A model generated the notes under the pieces. That model saw only the letters and a list, made by a program, of their open reading frames with translations, made no database searches and was not told the origin of the DNA. Shown here piece after piece: positions 1-11,420 of a stretch of 64,000 nt of DNA. Position 1 is the first letter of the stretch. The number at the start of each line of letters is the position of its first letter. The translations under genes and the position numbers were made by a program. Source of the DNA: Strigamia acuminata (Eukaryota; Arthropoda; Chilopoda; Geophilomorpha; Linotaeniidae); the NCBI GenBank assembly GCA_949358305.1, contig OX442317.1, forward strand, positions 2,980,186-3,044,185. Direction: 5' to 3'.

Positions 1-309
1 CCACGTTTTCCTTGGTCGGTCGAACAAACACGATGCATTTCAAATGTTTCATTTGTTTCATTTGTTTCATTCCACGTTCGATTTTGGCGCATAAATAAAC
101 TTCCTTTAGTAGAATCTCCGACTGGGCGTAAATCATACTGACTATACTCGTCTGAAAGTAAGACAAACACAACGTTTTAGTCATTTTATCGAATAGTCAC
201 GATTAATTACAATTACTGTGTCTCGATCCATCAATAAAACTTTCATCCCCGGTCCGCTTTCATCGATCATACGCGTCAAATATAATTTCACTGCTGTAAT
301 GGCGTCCAT
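1..309 (-). CDS. Vps45: VPS45 (Sec1/Munc18 family), 5' part, runs off window
   Basis: Partial gene. Two coding exons are visible on the minus strand: 309-217 (31 codons from the ATG at 307-309) and 151 to the window edge (50 codons plus one base), joined by a GT-AG intron. The protein opens MDAITAVKLYLTRMID and continues through SGPGMKVLLMD, then TSIVSMIYAQSEILLKEVYL and FVRPTKENV. This is the VPS45 N terminus, which binds syntaxin-type SNAREs on endosomal and Golgi membranes to control fusion. A nine-base in-frame tandem repeat gives MKQMKQMKH just before the conserved HLK segment. The gene is divergent from SMC5, with 377 bp between the two start codons. Family assignment is confident; the rest of the gene is outside the window. 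Confidence 0.88.
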
Positions 310-686
310 TTTTAAACTGGAAGAAGGTTATCTATTTATTTGCCCGGTTTTTTAAATTTTATGTTTTGCTGTTATTTGATTCAGTTGTTTTTTATTCTTT
401 TATTAAAATTTTATTTTTGGTGAGTTTAATTTGTGTTTGTTTACACAAATTCGTAAATTAATTATTTTATATTGTGCAGGTGGATTAGTATTCAAGTAGC
501 CTTGGTGGGATTAGTCAGTCCTGGTGGTCAAAGTCTCGCGCGTGTTTAGTAATTTCTAGGCGCGGGAGAATAAATTCTGTGAGAAAACGACCACGAACAC
601 AATAAATATTGTGTCGTGATACGACTTATCCGTTTGAAGAAAATCAAACAAACCCGCTTTAGTTTGATTAGTTTGATTCGTGCACG
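310..686. promoter_or_regulatory. shared upstream region of VPS45 and SMC5
   Basis: This 377 bp gap separates two divergent start codons (309 on minus, 687 on plus), so it must hold both promoters and both 5' UTRs. It is T-rich on its left half. I see no clear TATA box and no other reading frame of note. The bidirectional-promoter role is inferred from geometry only. Confidence 0.5.
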
Positions 687-3600
687 ATGTCGTCTTCGTC
701 TTCACAAGTGCAAACCGAAACAGTTCACGGATCCATCATAAAGCTGAAATTAAGAAATTTCTTGTGAGTAAAACTCGAGATTTTAATTTGGAAAAATAAA
801 GATTAATGTTATATTTTGTCATGAATTTATTCGTTTATTTATTTATTCCATGCAGGACTTATGACTCGTTCGAATTGGAACCAGGGCCAAAACTCAACGT
901 TATAATTGGACCTAACGGCAGTGGAAAATCGACGATTGTTTGCGCGATTTGTTTGGGTTTGGGCGGAAAGACCAAAGTTATTGGAAGAGCTCGAAACGTG
1001 GCGGAATTCATCAAACATGGATACGCCAAAGCACAAATTGAAATCGAATTGTAAGTGGTTGGATAAATATTATAGAAAATAAATTGTTTTAGTCGTTTAA
1101 AGCGCATAAACGAGTGGAAAATGATTTAAACACGTTTTACACTCGTTTTAACGACAAAATGAATTTTAAACAGGATTTAGACATGTTTTGAATTCGTTTT
1201 GTGACTTTTAATAATTGAAATTTTATTGTTTTCGTCTAGGAAAAACACGAAAGGAAGGAATTTCGTGGTTTCTCGAGAAATTCGAAAGGATAATCAATCG
1301 ACGTGGATGTTAAATGGAAAGCAGACAACTTCGAAAGATGTTAGTGCCCAATTTAAATTTAATTTAAGCTAAAATTAATTGAAAAGTATTATTTTTCCAC
1401 TTTTAGATTGACGAGTTAATGGCCAAACTGAAGATTCAAATCGGCAATTTGTGCCAGATTTTACCACAAGATCGAGTGGCAGATTTCGTCAAAATGACCA
1501 AACAGGAACTGCTAGAGAACACTGAAAAAGCTGTAAGTTTCAAAAACTCAATTTCAAACATTAAAAACATTTAAGACGTCACTTTTTGCCGTCAGGCGGT
1601 GCTGGCACGGCGCCATATTGAATTTTCCCAAACAATTTCCTCGCTTTAGTTGAATTATTCTTTTCTTTTCTTTCAGGTCGGCGACGAGGAAATGTTCGAG
1701 CATCACAAACGTCTAAAGAAACTCCAAAATGACATTTCAAGTGTAAATGTCACGTACGAGGCTAATGTGAAACGTCTAGAAAACGAGATCCAAGCGAACG
1801 TGCGTTTAGAAGAAAAGGTTCAAAATTATAAAGATCGCGAACTTTATTTGAATAGAATTAAAGTCCTGAAGCAAAAGAAACCTTGGGTGGTAAATTAGCG
1901 CATTAATACTGACTTTATTTTGCATTTTTTACGTTTAACTTTGATTTTAGGAATACGAAGGCGGTCGCAGACTGTTCAACGAGATGAAAAACCGAAAAGA
2001 GGAGTTACGTTTGGAGTTGCAACGGTTGGTCGCCAGTGCTGCGCCGTTTCGGAAAAAAATTGAAGATGCGAAGCAAAGCGTCAAGAGTTTAGAGGGAAAA
2101 GTTTCCAATGTGGTAAGTTAAGAGTATTGAATGGATTGTGTGGGATTTTGAATAAATTGAATTTTATTTGTTTGTTTATTTTTAATAGAGCAGGAGCATC
2201 GGTGAAGTGACGAGCAAGTCGAACGCCACTTTGAATCTGGTGGATCAATATAAAAGCGAGATTAGGGACGCCGAAGAGGATTTTAAGGAGAAGAAAGTTC
2301 TTGAATCTCGAAGACTGGAAAAGTGATTTTTTCGAAATAAAGTTTTTGGATTTTTTGTTTACGTTTTTGTTTGTTTTAGATTGGAGTCTTTGCAGAAGCA
2401 TCTTGACAGTTTGAAGAACGAATTAGCGGCTCTTCCGGAAGAAACCGATATTCAGGTAACTATTGTGCCCACTTCGACATTTTACAGCACAATTTTCACT
2501 TAAAAATTTGCAAAATTTGATAAAAATTTGCAAAATTTGATAAAAATTTGCAAAATTTGATAAAAATTTGCAAAATTTGATAAAAATTTGCAAAATTTGA
2601 TAAAAATTTGCAAAATTTGATAAAAATTTGCAAAATTTGATAAAAATTTGCAAAATTTGATAAAAATTTGCAAAATTTGATAAAAATTTGCAAAATTTGA
2701 TAAAAATTTGCAAAATTTGATAAAAATTTGCAAAATTTGATAAAAATTTGCAAAATTTGATAAAAATTTGCAAAATTTGATAAAAATTTGCAAAATTTGA
2801 TAAAAATTTGCAAAATTTGATAAAAATTTACAAAATTTGATAAAAATTTGCAAAATTTGATAAAAATTTGCAAAATTTGATAAAAATTTGCAAAATTTGA
2901 TAAATTGACATTTTCTGATTTTTTTACAGCCGCAAATTGAAGACGTTACGATGCAAGCAAAAGATTGTATCCGCGATATGATTTCGGTTGACAGTGAAAT
3001 CAATAACGGAAATCTCGAACGAAATGAGCTCGAACAAGAAATCAGAGGTAACAAACAATTCATCACTTGAAAGGTGAAACAAACCACTCGCAAACAAAAT
3101 TTCAGGTTTCGAACAGGAATTGAAGCAACTCCAAGACACCCATCGTCGGCGCGTCGAAACATTACGTCAGAGGGACGACCACGCTTACAGAGCTCTGATG
3201 TGGTTACGAGACAACAAGGACAAATTTACGAGGGACATTCACGAGCCCATGATGACTCTAGTAGATAAACAAAATTAAAACAAATTTAAAAGTAAATTAA
3301 AAAATTATTTTTGTTTTCAACAGATAAACGTGCACGATCCGGCAATGGCGATCTACGTAGAAGCTGCGATTTCTTTTGACGATATGTGCGCTTTTGTGTG
3401 CGAGGACCGAGACGATATGAACAAATTTTTGAAATTACTTCGAGACGATCAACGGTTGAGCGTCAGCGCCGTGTTGGCACCCGAAGAAGCGCCGCAGAGT
3501 TTCAGGCCCGAGCGTCTTATCGAAGCTTATCGGTTCGTTTTTTAAAATTAAAATTTACCGGTATTGAATTTATTTAATCGCAAAATGATAATTGGTTTTT

Positions 3601-6078
3601 TTTTTGTTTTTTTATTAGGGCGTTTGGATTTAAGAGTTATCTGCGGGAGTTATTTACGGCGCCCGATCCCGTCATGAGTTATTTGTGCCGGCAATATCGT
3701 GTTCATTCGATTCCCGTCGGAGACGGAACAACCAAAGCCAAAAGCCAGGACATAGAGACGCAAACGCCGTTTAGCAATTTCTATTCGGCAACTAATCACG
3801 TAAAATGGCGCTTTGCGATTACCGAAAAAATGAAATTTCCACATTAAAATTTTTTCTTTATTACGTTTTTAGCATTCCATAAGTAAATCGAGGTACACGG
3901 GGTACACATTATCATCTACCAGAGAATTAAGGCGAGTTTTTCATAATAATGTTGCTGAAAATCTAAAATTAATAGCAAATTTCATTAGGCCACCGAATTT
4001 ACTCCGAAATACTTTCAATTTGGAGCGGGTTAACCTATTGGAAGCCAGATTAAAGGTTTGTTTTACTTATGTAATGAATATATGAAGGAATAATGTGTGT
4101 TTTAATGATTTCTAGAGCAATCGAGAGTTATTAATGGGATTAAATGCTCGTAATGCCGAGTTCTTGGAACGGAAAGACGAGATTTCGGCCCGGATTGAAG
4201 CTTTAAAGACGCTAAAGGTTCATTTCTGTATTGCATTTTGAGAAAAGTTTAATGAATTATTTTAATTTGTCTTTCAGAGAGAATTAATCGCGAAACGAGA
4301 TGCGAGACAACTGTTTACGGCGAAAGTTAAGCAAAAAGAAGAGAGCATTCGTGCTTGTAAAGCGGAAGCGTTGAATTTGGTCGCGGAGGAAAAGAAAATG
4401 AAGACGATAATCGAAAAAGTTCTCGTAAAGAAATTGGAGACGATTCGAAAGATAAGCGAAGAACAAAAGGTGGAAATTCTTATAAATTGTTGCCGTTTGG
4501 TAAATATTTTCTAAAGTCATTGATTTTCCTTTTATTTTTCTACAGAGCGTGGTGGATTTGACCATTAAAAAGCTGAAATTGACCGTACAATTAGCGGTGG
4601 CCGTGGAGGAAAAGCTGCAAGCCGAGACGGAGAATCGGCAGTTGAGTACGGATTTAGAGGAGAAACGAGTAGAAACATTTGTTTTTAATTTAAGCAATTG
4701 ATTTTTAATTGACTTCTCATTGATTTCAGAGGGAGGTGGCCAACTTCGATGACGAGCTGAAAAAATCGAAGCAAAACGCGAGAGTGTTGTTGGATAAAGC
4801 TCGAAAATTAACTGGTCTCAAACACAATCAGGAGTTGCCTGACGAACTGAGAGAGGTAATATTCTAGTCATTTTAATCAGTGCATCCATGGTGTAGAAAT
4901 GCAGTTTTAGCTGCCAAATGCACTTTTTAAGTGCATAAATGCATTTTTTAACCTTATAAATGCATTTTTTAACCTTATAAATGCATTTTTTAACCTTATA
5001 AATGCATTTTTTAACCTTATAAATGCATTTTTTTAACCTTATAAATGCATTTTTTAACCTTATAAATGCATTTTTTAACCTTATAAATGCATTTTTTAAT
5101 TTTTTAATGCCAAAGTGTGCTTTTTTAAGACCATATTGAGTATTTAAATTTTTTTTTTCAGTTATTTAATCAATATCCCAGTACAATCCACGAAATCAAC
5201 GCCATGATCTACGAGAATGAAGCGAAAGCCGATGTTTTGCTTGCAACGGATGAAAACGTAAATATGAAAAGATAAAAGAAAAGATTGCATTCTTTATTCT
5301 AATTATTTCTCAATTGTACAGGTAATTGAGGAATACAACCAACGCGCGAAAGAGATAGAAAATCTAAAGAAGGCCACGGAACATCAACAACAGAATGTGG
5401 ACGAACTAAGACGAGAAATAGAACAAGTGAAAGCCGCCTGGCTCCCCAAACTCGAGGCCTTAGTTCAAAAAATCGACGTCAATTTTGGACGTTTTTTTAA
5501 GAGTTTGGGATGCGTGGGAGAAGTTTCCCTTACAAAGGGCGAAAACAACGAAGTGGGTAGCGATGATGGAGAGAAATTGCGCGAAATTAACGGGTGTGTT
5601 TTGGTTTTTAGGACGAATTTGATAAGTACGCTATCAGTCTTAAAGTGAAGTTTCGGAACAACGAACAACTTCGCGAACTGTCGGGACTCGAGCACAGCGG
5701 CGGGGAGCGGAGCGTCGGGACCATCTTATACATGATGGCGTTGCAAGAATTAACCCGTGTTCCTTTCCGATGTGTGGATGAAATAAATCAGGGAATGGAT
5801 TCCACTAACGAGAGAAAAGTATTCGAACTGCTTGTGCAGATATCGTGTCGCGAGAGCACGGCGCAGTATTTTTTGCTCACGCCCAAAGTAATTCCATTTT
5901 TAACGATTTTTGAGCGACTTTTTGATTTAAATTTGGTTTTCAGTTGCTGCCCGATCTGGATTTAAACGCAAATATGAATATCATTACAATTTTCAACGGG
6001 GAGTATAGTCTAGACCACTCTGAGTGGGATTTAGACAAATTCATTGAGCGAAGGAGAGCTTTGGATATGGCGGAGTAA
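687..6078 (+). CDS. Smc5: SMC5, structural maintenance of chromosomes protein 5
   Basis: Subunit of the nuclear SMC5/6 complex, which acts in recombination repair and replication-fork maintenance. I place 22 exons: 687-763, 856-1050, 1240-1339, 1407-1532, 1677-1889, 1951-2112, 2189-2322, 2380-2455, 2930-3047, 3106-3260, 3324-3532, 3619-3799, 3873-3931, 3989-4055, 4116-4217, 4278-4469, 4546-4668, 4730-4855, 5162-5257, 5322-5552, 5612-5887, 5944-6078. They sum to 1051 codons in one frame (1050 aa; the family is about 1050-1100). Walker A GPNGSGKST is at about residues 44-52, followed by the SMC5-typical NLCQILPQDRVADFVKM. Two charged coiled-coil arms flank a hinge near exons 11-12. The signature HSGGERS (about 942-948) and Walker B FRCVDE (about 966-971) close the ATPase. 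The intron at 3932-3988 begins GC, not GT. Two introns carry tandem repeats. Confidence 0.93.
2501..2900. repeat. 20-bp minisatellite, 20 units, in SMC5 intron 8
   Basis: The unit TAAAAATTTGCAAAATTTGA repeats exactly 20 times head to tail. I see a single substitution: unit 17 (2821-2840) has A for G at its tenth base. The array fills most of the 474 bp intron between exons 2380-2455 and 2930-3047. The minus strand is free of stop codons in all three frames across the array, which creates spurious long reading frames there. Confidence 0.98.
4936..5100. repeat. 21-bp tandem repeat in SMC5 intron 18
   Basis: About eight copies of a 21-base unit close to ATAAATGCATTTTTTAACCTT lie in the intron between exons 4730-4855 and 5162-5257. 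One copy has an extra T. Flanking sequence contains weaker versions of the unit. Confidence 0.92.
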
Positions 6079-6347
6079 ACTAAATGTATTTTCATAACTT
6101 ACCGAATAAGTATTAAGAATTGTACGATTTTTGGTTAAAAAAAAATTATTGCATTCTCTTCACGCTTTTATTCATTTTTGCCTTTATAGAAATATTCAAC
6201 TATTAACTAAAAAAAATTAATTTCAGCCAAAATAATTGATATTTTACATCTAAAACATCAATTTTGGCCCAAAAAAATTGATTTCAATATAAAAAAAATT
6301 TACATTTTCTTAACAATTCTTCAATTTGATATTTAATTTATTTTTCA

Positions 6348-8490
6348 TCAACACCCGAACCAGTAGCCAAACGCCGGTAGCGGATATTGCGCATCCGCGA
6401 CCACCTCTTGGTCATTAAAACGGTAGAAATCATCACCGACGAAGAAATAAGTCTTGCCGTCCGTCCATTGCATCGCACTAGCCACGGGGAACTGAACCCC
6501 CTTCCAATTGCCGGTGTTCTTTGGATAACCCTCGTCCATCGCACCTTTCAAGTCGTCGTATCGCCAATACTCGTCGCCACGGAACAAATATGTTTTCAAA
6601 TTCTTGCCCCAAATCAAAGCCGCGTCCAATTTATCCACGTAAGCCGGCAAGCTTATGTTGGTCAAGGGCAGCGGGTCGACCGACGTCACTTTGTCGCCGT
6701 CGTAGAGATAGTAATGGGCGCCCGTGAAGAAGACGATTTTGTTGTCCTGAGGTCGTTCGTAAGCGGCGTCGATTCGCTGCACGCGTCGCGGAAAGCGGAA
6801 AAGTTGTTGGAATTTGACCGGGTAGTTTTCGTCTAATGATCCCGGCTCCTTGAATCGCCAAACCCACTAAGAAAAATTGAGAATTAACGCGCGTCATTTC
6901 GGATGTTTAGTTTCGCGTACCTCGCCCCGGAAGACGAAAAGTTCGCCTCGGATGCTGCATATGGCGTCGTAGCCGTCGCAAATGCTCGGTGTCGGTGTTG
7001 GGGACGGGTTTGTTGGGCTTTCGGTGTCGGATTCGTTTTCAAAATGGAAGTCTGTGGAGGTGTCTTCGTCGTCCTCGTTCTCAATGGCTTCTTCGCTCGT
7101 GTTTTCATCCTCATCGCTGGTTTCGTCTTCATTTTGTTTCTCTCGTTCGTCTATATCATCGCTGTGAGAATTGTCATCGGTGTCCGAATGGTTTTCGTTT
7201 TCCTCCTCTTCTAACGGTCTCGATACTACACAAAAAAATTAAAATGAGCTAATTGGACTTTATAAAAATGGGAAAGACCTCTTGGACCCTCCCCAAAAAA
7301 TGTTGTAGGATTTTGCAGATTTTCTAGATGACTTGTTATACCGTAAAGTTGATACACTCCCAGTATGTCGTCATAACCCAACTGGAAATCCGCATTGTAG
7401 CCTTTGTAATAGGGAAACATGAGCGAATTGGGCTCGTGCGAATGCGCCAATCCCAAGCTGTGTCCAATCTCGTGGATCGCCACAGTGAAAAAGTCAAAAC
7501 CTGCAATGAAAAGCAATGAAATAAATGAATAAATTTGAAGATGTGATTCACACGCACCGTCGTCCGATCCATTGACCCAGTCTTCGTCCTCATCGAAATG
7601 AATGTCGCCGCCATAATTGCCGTGTTCGTACGGATAAAAGGCGTGCGCTAATATATTCCCGGGACCGTCCATCGGGTACCCATCGCCGTGTGGGCCACGA
7701 GCAAAAAACAAGATGATGTCAGCGTTGATGTCATGCGTTTGATTGAACTTCAATCCCGAATAATCAGCCCAGATTTTGAATGCTTTATTCACTTGAGTTT
7801 CAGTGCTCGCTTGATCCCCCAATTTGGGCGACCAATTTGCAATGCTGAAACAAAAGATAAACATCACAGACAGAACAATGGCAGATTTAATTGAAAAAAT
7901 TGAAAAAAATTAAAAGAAATATTTTTATTCACTCCTGGAAGCCGGATTTACAAGTAGATGGTTATGGGCCCCTAATCCGGCCCTGGATGCGGGATCTTTA
8001 CACGCAGGGTTAGTTCTAGAGGACCCTGTGTCTAAAATTAATATTAATTAACTTACTAGTAAGTAACGACTCTCTTTCGCCACCCTTCGCTACCAATGAC
8101 GTATCTTTTAGTGCGTTTGTTTTGTCGACGAATAACATCGGGGACACCACACCTGGGAGTAGTGAAAAGAGCTACGGTGTCATTATCGATGACACCAGTT
8201 TGATTTATTCCACCATATTTTTGCATCGTTTTTATGGCCTCTGTTATTGTTTCTTCTTTGTATAGATTCTCAGCATCTGATCCAGCGCCTTCTAAATAAC
8301 CAAATCTTTTCATGTATTCAATCTGAATGAAAAAATAGTGTGTGATTCAGGTGTTTAGTGTATACATTTGAGTGAAAATAGTGTGTGCACTTACTGCTGT
8401 TGGTAATGGAGGTTTTGTTGACGGTGTTGGCTTTGAGTAGGATTGTTTTAGGAGTGAAAGGATGATGAACCAAGTGAGTGATGGTGACAT
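6348..8490 (-). CDS. secreted matrix metalloproteinase (MMP) with acidic hinge
   Basis: Zinc endopeptidase of the extracellular matrix. Six exons on minus: 8490-8395, 8322-8057, 7844-7558, 7500-7279, 7225-6921, 6866-6348 (565 codons). The order is: signal peptide (MSPSLTWFIILSLLKQSYS); propeptide with cysteine switch PRCGVPD (Cys about residue 90); a furin-type site RTKR just after it; catalytic domain with GGDIHFDEDEDW and zinc site HEIGHSLGLAH (His about 226, 230, 236; Glu 227) and a downstream Met-turn SLM; a hinge of about 80 residues that is almost all D/E/S/T/N; then a four-bladed hemopexin domain from ICDGYDAI to the terminal FGYWFGC, whose Cys pairs with the first-blade Cys in the family. 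There is no C-terminal membrane or GPI segment, so it should be secreted. It is convergent with SMC5. I cannot say which insect Mmp it is orthologous to. Confidence 0.92.
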
Positions 8491-9035
8491 GCTGCACGAA
8501 TTGATTGTGCTTGTGGATTTTGTATGGTCAAGTTGGGGTCCAATTTATGCAATTGAGTGTTTCCGTATTGTGGGCGTGATGAAATAAAAATAAAGGAAAA
8601 GTACTTCCTTTCTGCCAATTGAATGAGTTGTGAGTTTTTTTTAAACATTTTTTTTATTAAGTCGGTTGACCAAAAGTGGGAGGCTTTGGGGTTTCCTTTG
8701 GAGAGGAAATGAATTGCATTTAATTCATGCTTTAAATGAAACATGAGTCACGTTCCGTTGCTGTGACTGATGATTTGTTTTTTAATTGAAGGTTTTTTTA
8801 TTTATTTTTTATTGTCATTTGATATAGAAATGTCTAAAATAATAATAATAACAATAATAAAGGCAAATTTGTTTGATGTTATTTCTCCATCTTAAAAATG
8901 GCGCTGAAATGAAGCTCTTGCCATTGGCTTAAAATGGATTATGTCAATGTATGCCTCTGACGGCGAAACGAGGAACTTTAGATACGAATTATAGGGTTAT
9001 TCCTTTCGCGTCGATTTTTCGATATCCACAACAAC
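8491..9035. promoter_or_regulatory. divergent intergenic region, MMP / EDC3
   Basis: This 545 bp region lies between the MMP start (minus) and the EDC3 start (plus) and must contain both promoters. It is AT-rich with a short AAT-type microsatellite near 8838-8860. No convincing TATA element, coding exon or RNA gene was seen. Confidence 0.4.
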
Positions 9036-11170
9036 ATGGATAACAAATGGCTGGCTTACGACGTGTCCATCGACTGCGGCGATGTTTTAGGCACATATCA
9101 AGGGAAAGTATCGAACGTTAACGGGTTTGAACAGACAATTTCACTGATAAAGGCCTTTAGGAACGGTATAGAATGTACCGTACCGGAAATTACCATTCGG
9201 TAAATAAAATTTAATTCTGCCAATCGAATAATATTAAAAATTAATCCATATTTTGAATTTTAGTGCTCAAGACATTCAAGACCTGAAGATCCTCCACAGG
9301 AACGACAAGAACGAGATGGAATTGAAAGGAAATGAGTTGAATTTGGTGAAATTACTAAGCAAAAGCGTCTTGGAAGACAAAAGGAAGCTCCCACCAAGTG
9401 AATCAAAAATGTCAAAAATTTTAATAATTAAAAATTGAAAATTAATTTCTCTTTCAGATACGGACATTTTTCGCAAACCGACGACGCCGAAAAAGGGCGA
9501 GAACCGGAGAAAACTGGCGGAAAGAGACGAAGCTTGCTTCAGCGAGCCGATAAGCAACTACATTTTGGAGACCGAGTTCGATTTCGAAAAGAATTTGGCA
9601 CTTTTTAACAAACAAGAAGTTTTCCATCAAATTAACGCGGCGTCGAAGCCCGATGTGGTCAGCGACAGCGCCCGCAAGAATTACAGATGCGACGAAAACG
9701 TGATCGAACAAGGAAATGTCGTCTTTCGCCAAATCCACGTTCCGTTTCCCGAACACAAAGAATACACAACGGGTATTTAGCAACTACTATTTATTTATTT
9801 GTTTATTTAGATTGGTTGTTTGTTTAGATATGGGTTTGATCGTGCCCACGATTCAGCCGGATTTGCGGCAGAAACTGCTGGGGGCGGCGGAGGAGCACGG
9901 ACTGAGTGCGGGGAGAATGGTTGATATGGTGGGTCGTGCGGCGAGCGAGATGGTGGTTCAGTTGCTGGGTGGTGGTCATCGTTTGAACCCTCATAACACA
10001 CATCAAGCGCCCGTTGTGGTTGTGCTTTGTGGTGCACATTTTCAAGGCGAATTAGGGATGAATTGTGCTCGACATTTGAGTAATAGAGGTGCGCGGGTTC
10101 TGCTGTTTATGCCGACGAATGTCAAGATTTTGCCGCGTACTAATGGTGAATTGGCGTTGTTCAAGTTGACGGACGGACGGCACACGGGAAACGTTAAAGG
10201 TGTGTAGTTTAAATTCTAAAGGATTTCTTTTCGGAAAAATTATTTCTCTTCTGGACAAATTATTTCTATTTTAGAAAAATGATTTTGTTTGATGATTTTT
10301 TTCCAAATATTTTTCTGGAAAATGATTTTTTTTCCGAATATTTTTCTAGAAAAATGATTTTTTTTTCCGATTATTTTCCTGGAAAATAAATAAAGTTTTC
10401 CGACTATTTTTCTAGAAAAAAGATTTTTCCGACTATTTATCTAGAAAAAAAGATTTTTCCGACTATTTTTCTAGAAAGATAATTTTTTTCCGAATATTTA
10501 TCTAGAAAAATGATTTTTTTTTCGATTATTTTCCTGGAAAATAAATCAAGTTTTCCGACTATTTTTCTAGAAAAAAGATTTTTCAGACTATTTTTCTTGA
10601 AAAAATGAAGTTTTCCGACTATTTTTCGGAAAAAATGAAGTTTTCCGACTATTTTTCGGAGAAAATTATGTTTTTCGATATTTTTCCGGAAAAATGAATT
10701 TTAATTTTAATGACTTATATTTTGATATTTTTCCGGAAAAATAAATTTTATTTCTTTTTTTCTTCTGGAAAAATAATTTTTTCGACTAGATTTTTGTGTT
10801 CCAAGATTTCTATAGCACACTCAAACGCCTTTTTCTTTTTTCTTTAGATCTCCCTACGGATGTTGTCGACCTCGTAATCTCAGCCCTGGATGACCACTTA
10901 CCATCCACAAAAGGCCAGCTGTGGGTTCGAGCGGCCGCTTCGTGGGCCACACAATGCAGAGCTCCAATTTTAGCACTAGACCCGCCACCCGAAGACGCAT
11001 CCTTGGTCCCCAAGTGGTCCATCGCGCTCGGCTTACCGCTCAGCCTCGAAGCACCCGGCGCTGTTTACCTATGCGATTTAGGTATACCGAAAAAGGTTTA
11101 CGCGCAAGTAGGAATCCAATACACATCGCCATTTGGTGCCAAATTCCTCATCCCGCTGCATAAAAAATAA
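9036..11170 (+). CDS. Edc3: EDC3, enhancer of mRNA decapping 3
   Basis: Scaffold of the cytoplasmic mRNA decapping machinery and P-bodies. Exons 9036-9199, 9264-9397, 9458-9772, 9828-10199, 10848-11170 give 436 codons (435 aa). Residues about 1-75 form the divergent LSm domain that contacts DCP2 in the family (VSIDCGDVLGTYQGKVSNV, TISLIKAFRNG). An FDF motif within ETEFDFEKNLALF (FDF at about 140-142) is the DDX6-binding element. From about residue 195 a YjeF-N-like Rossmann domain follows (PVVVVLCGAHFQGELGMNCA, RGARVLLFMP), ending KKVYAQVGIQYTSPFGAKF. In this family the domain is for dimerisation and RNA binding rather than catalysis. The start ATG directly precedes the conserved LSm sequence. 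The fourth intron (648 bp) is filled by a degenerate tandem repeat. Confidence 0.93.
10225..10795. repeat. degenerate tandem repeat with palindromic cores, EDC3 intron 4
   Basis: About 20 imperfect units of roughly 25-35 bases. Each is built around TTTTCCGACTATTTTTCTAGAAAAA or TTTTTCCGGAAAAAT. The TTTCTAGAAA and TTCCGGAA cores are self-complementary, so a transcript could form a series of short hairpins. Unit length and spacing vary, unlike the clean minisatellite in SMC5. Confidence 0.85.
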
Positions 11171-11420
11171 AAAACAATATTTTTTCTTTTGTTTTAAATT
11201 TTAAATTTAATCATTACATTTCATTAAAGACATTTTTTATTTTTTTAAAAATGTTAGAAATAAGAGTTAGATTGTTATTTATATTTATTTATGTATTTGT
11301 ACGTTTACATGTGAAAATACTATTTATTATCGTCACTTAATGTTTCGACAAAGAATATTTTGTAACAATAATGTCAATTTCAACACTCGTATTAAATCAT
11401 TTCAGTTTTGAATTTGTATC

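Noticed and set aside
2501-2900. CRISPR-like regular repeats
   Set aside because: Units are contiguous with no unique spacers, lie in a eukaryotic intron, and no cas genes exist.
2423-3162. Long minus-strand open frames rich in repeated FANFYQILQIFIKFCKFLS
   Set aside because: They are translations of the 20-bp minisatellite, which happens to lack stops on that strand in all frames; the region is an SMC5 intron.
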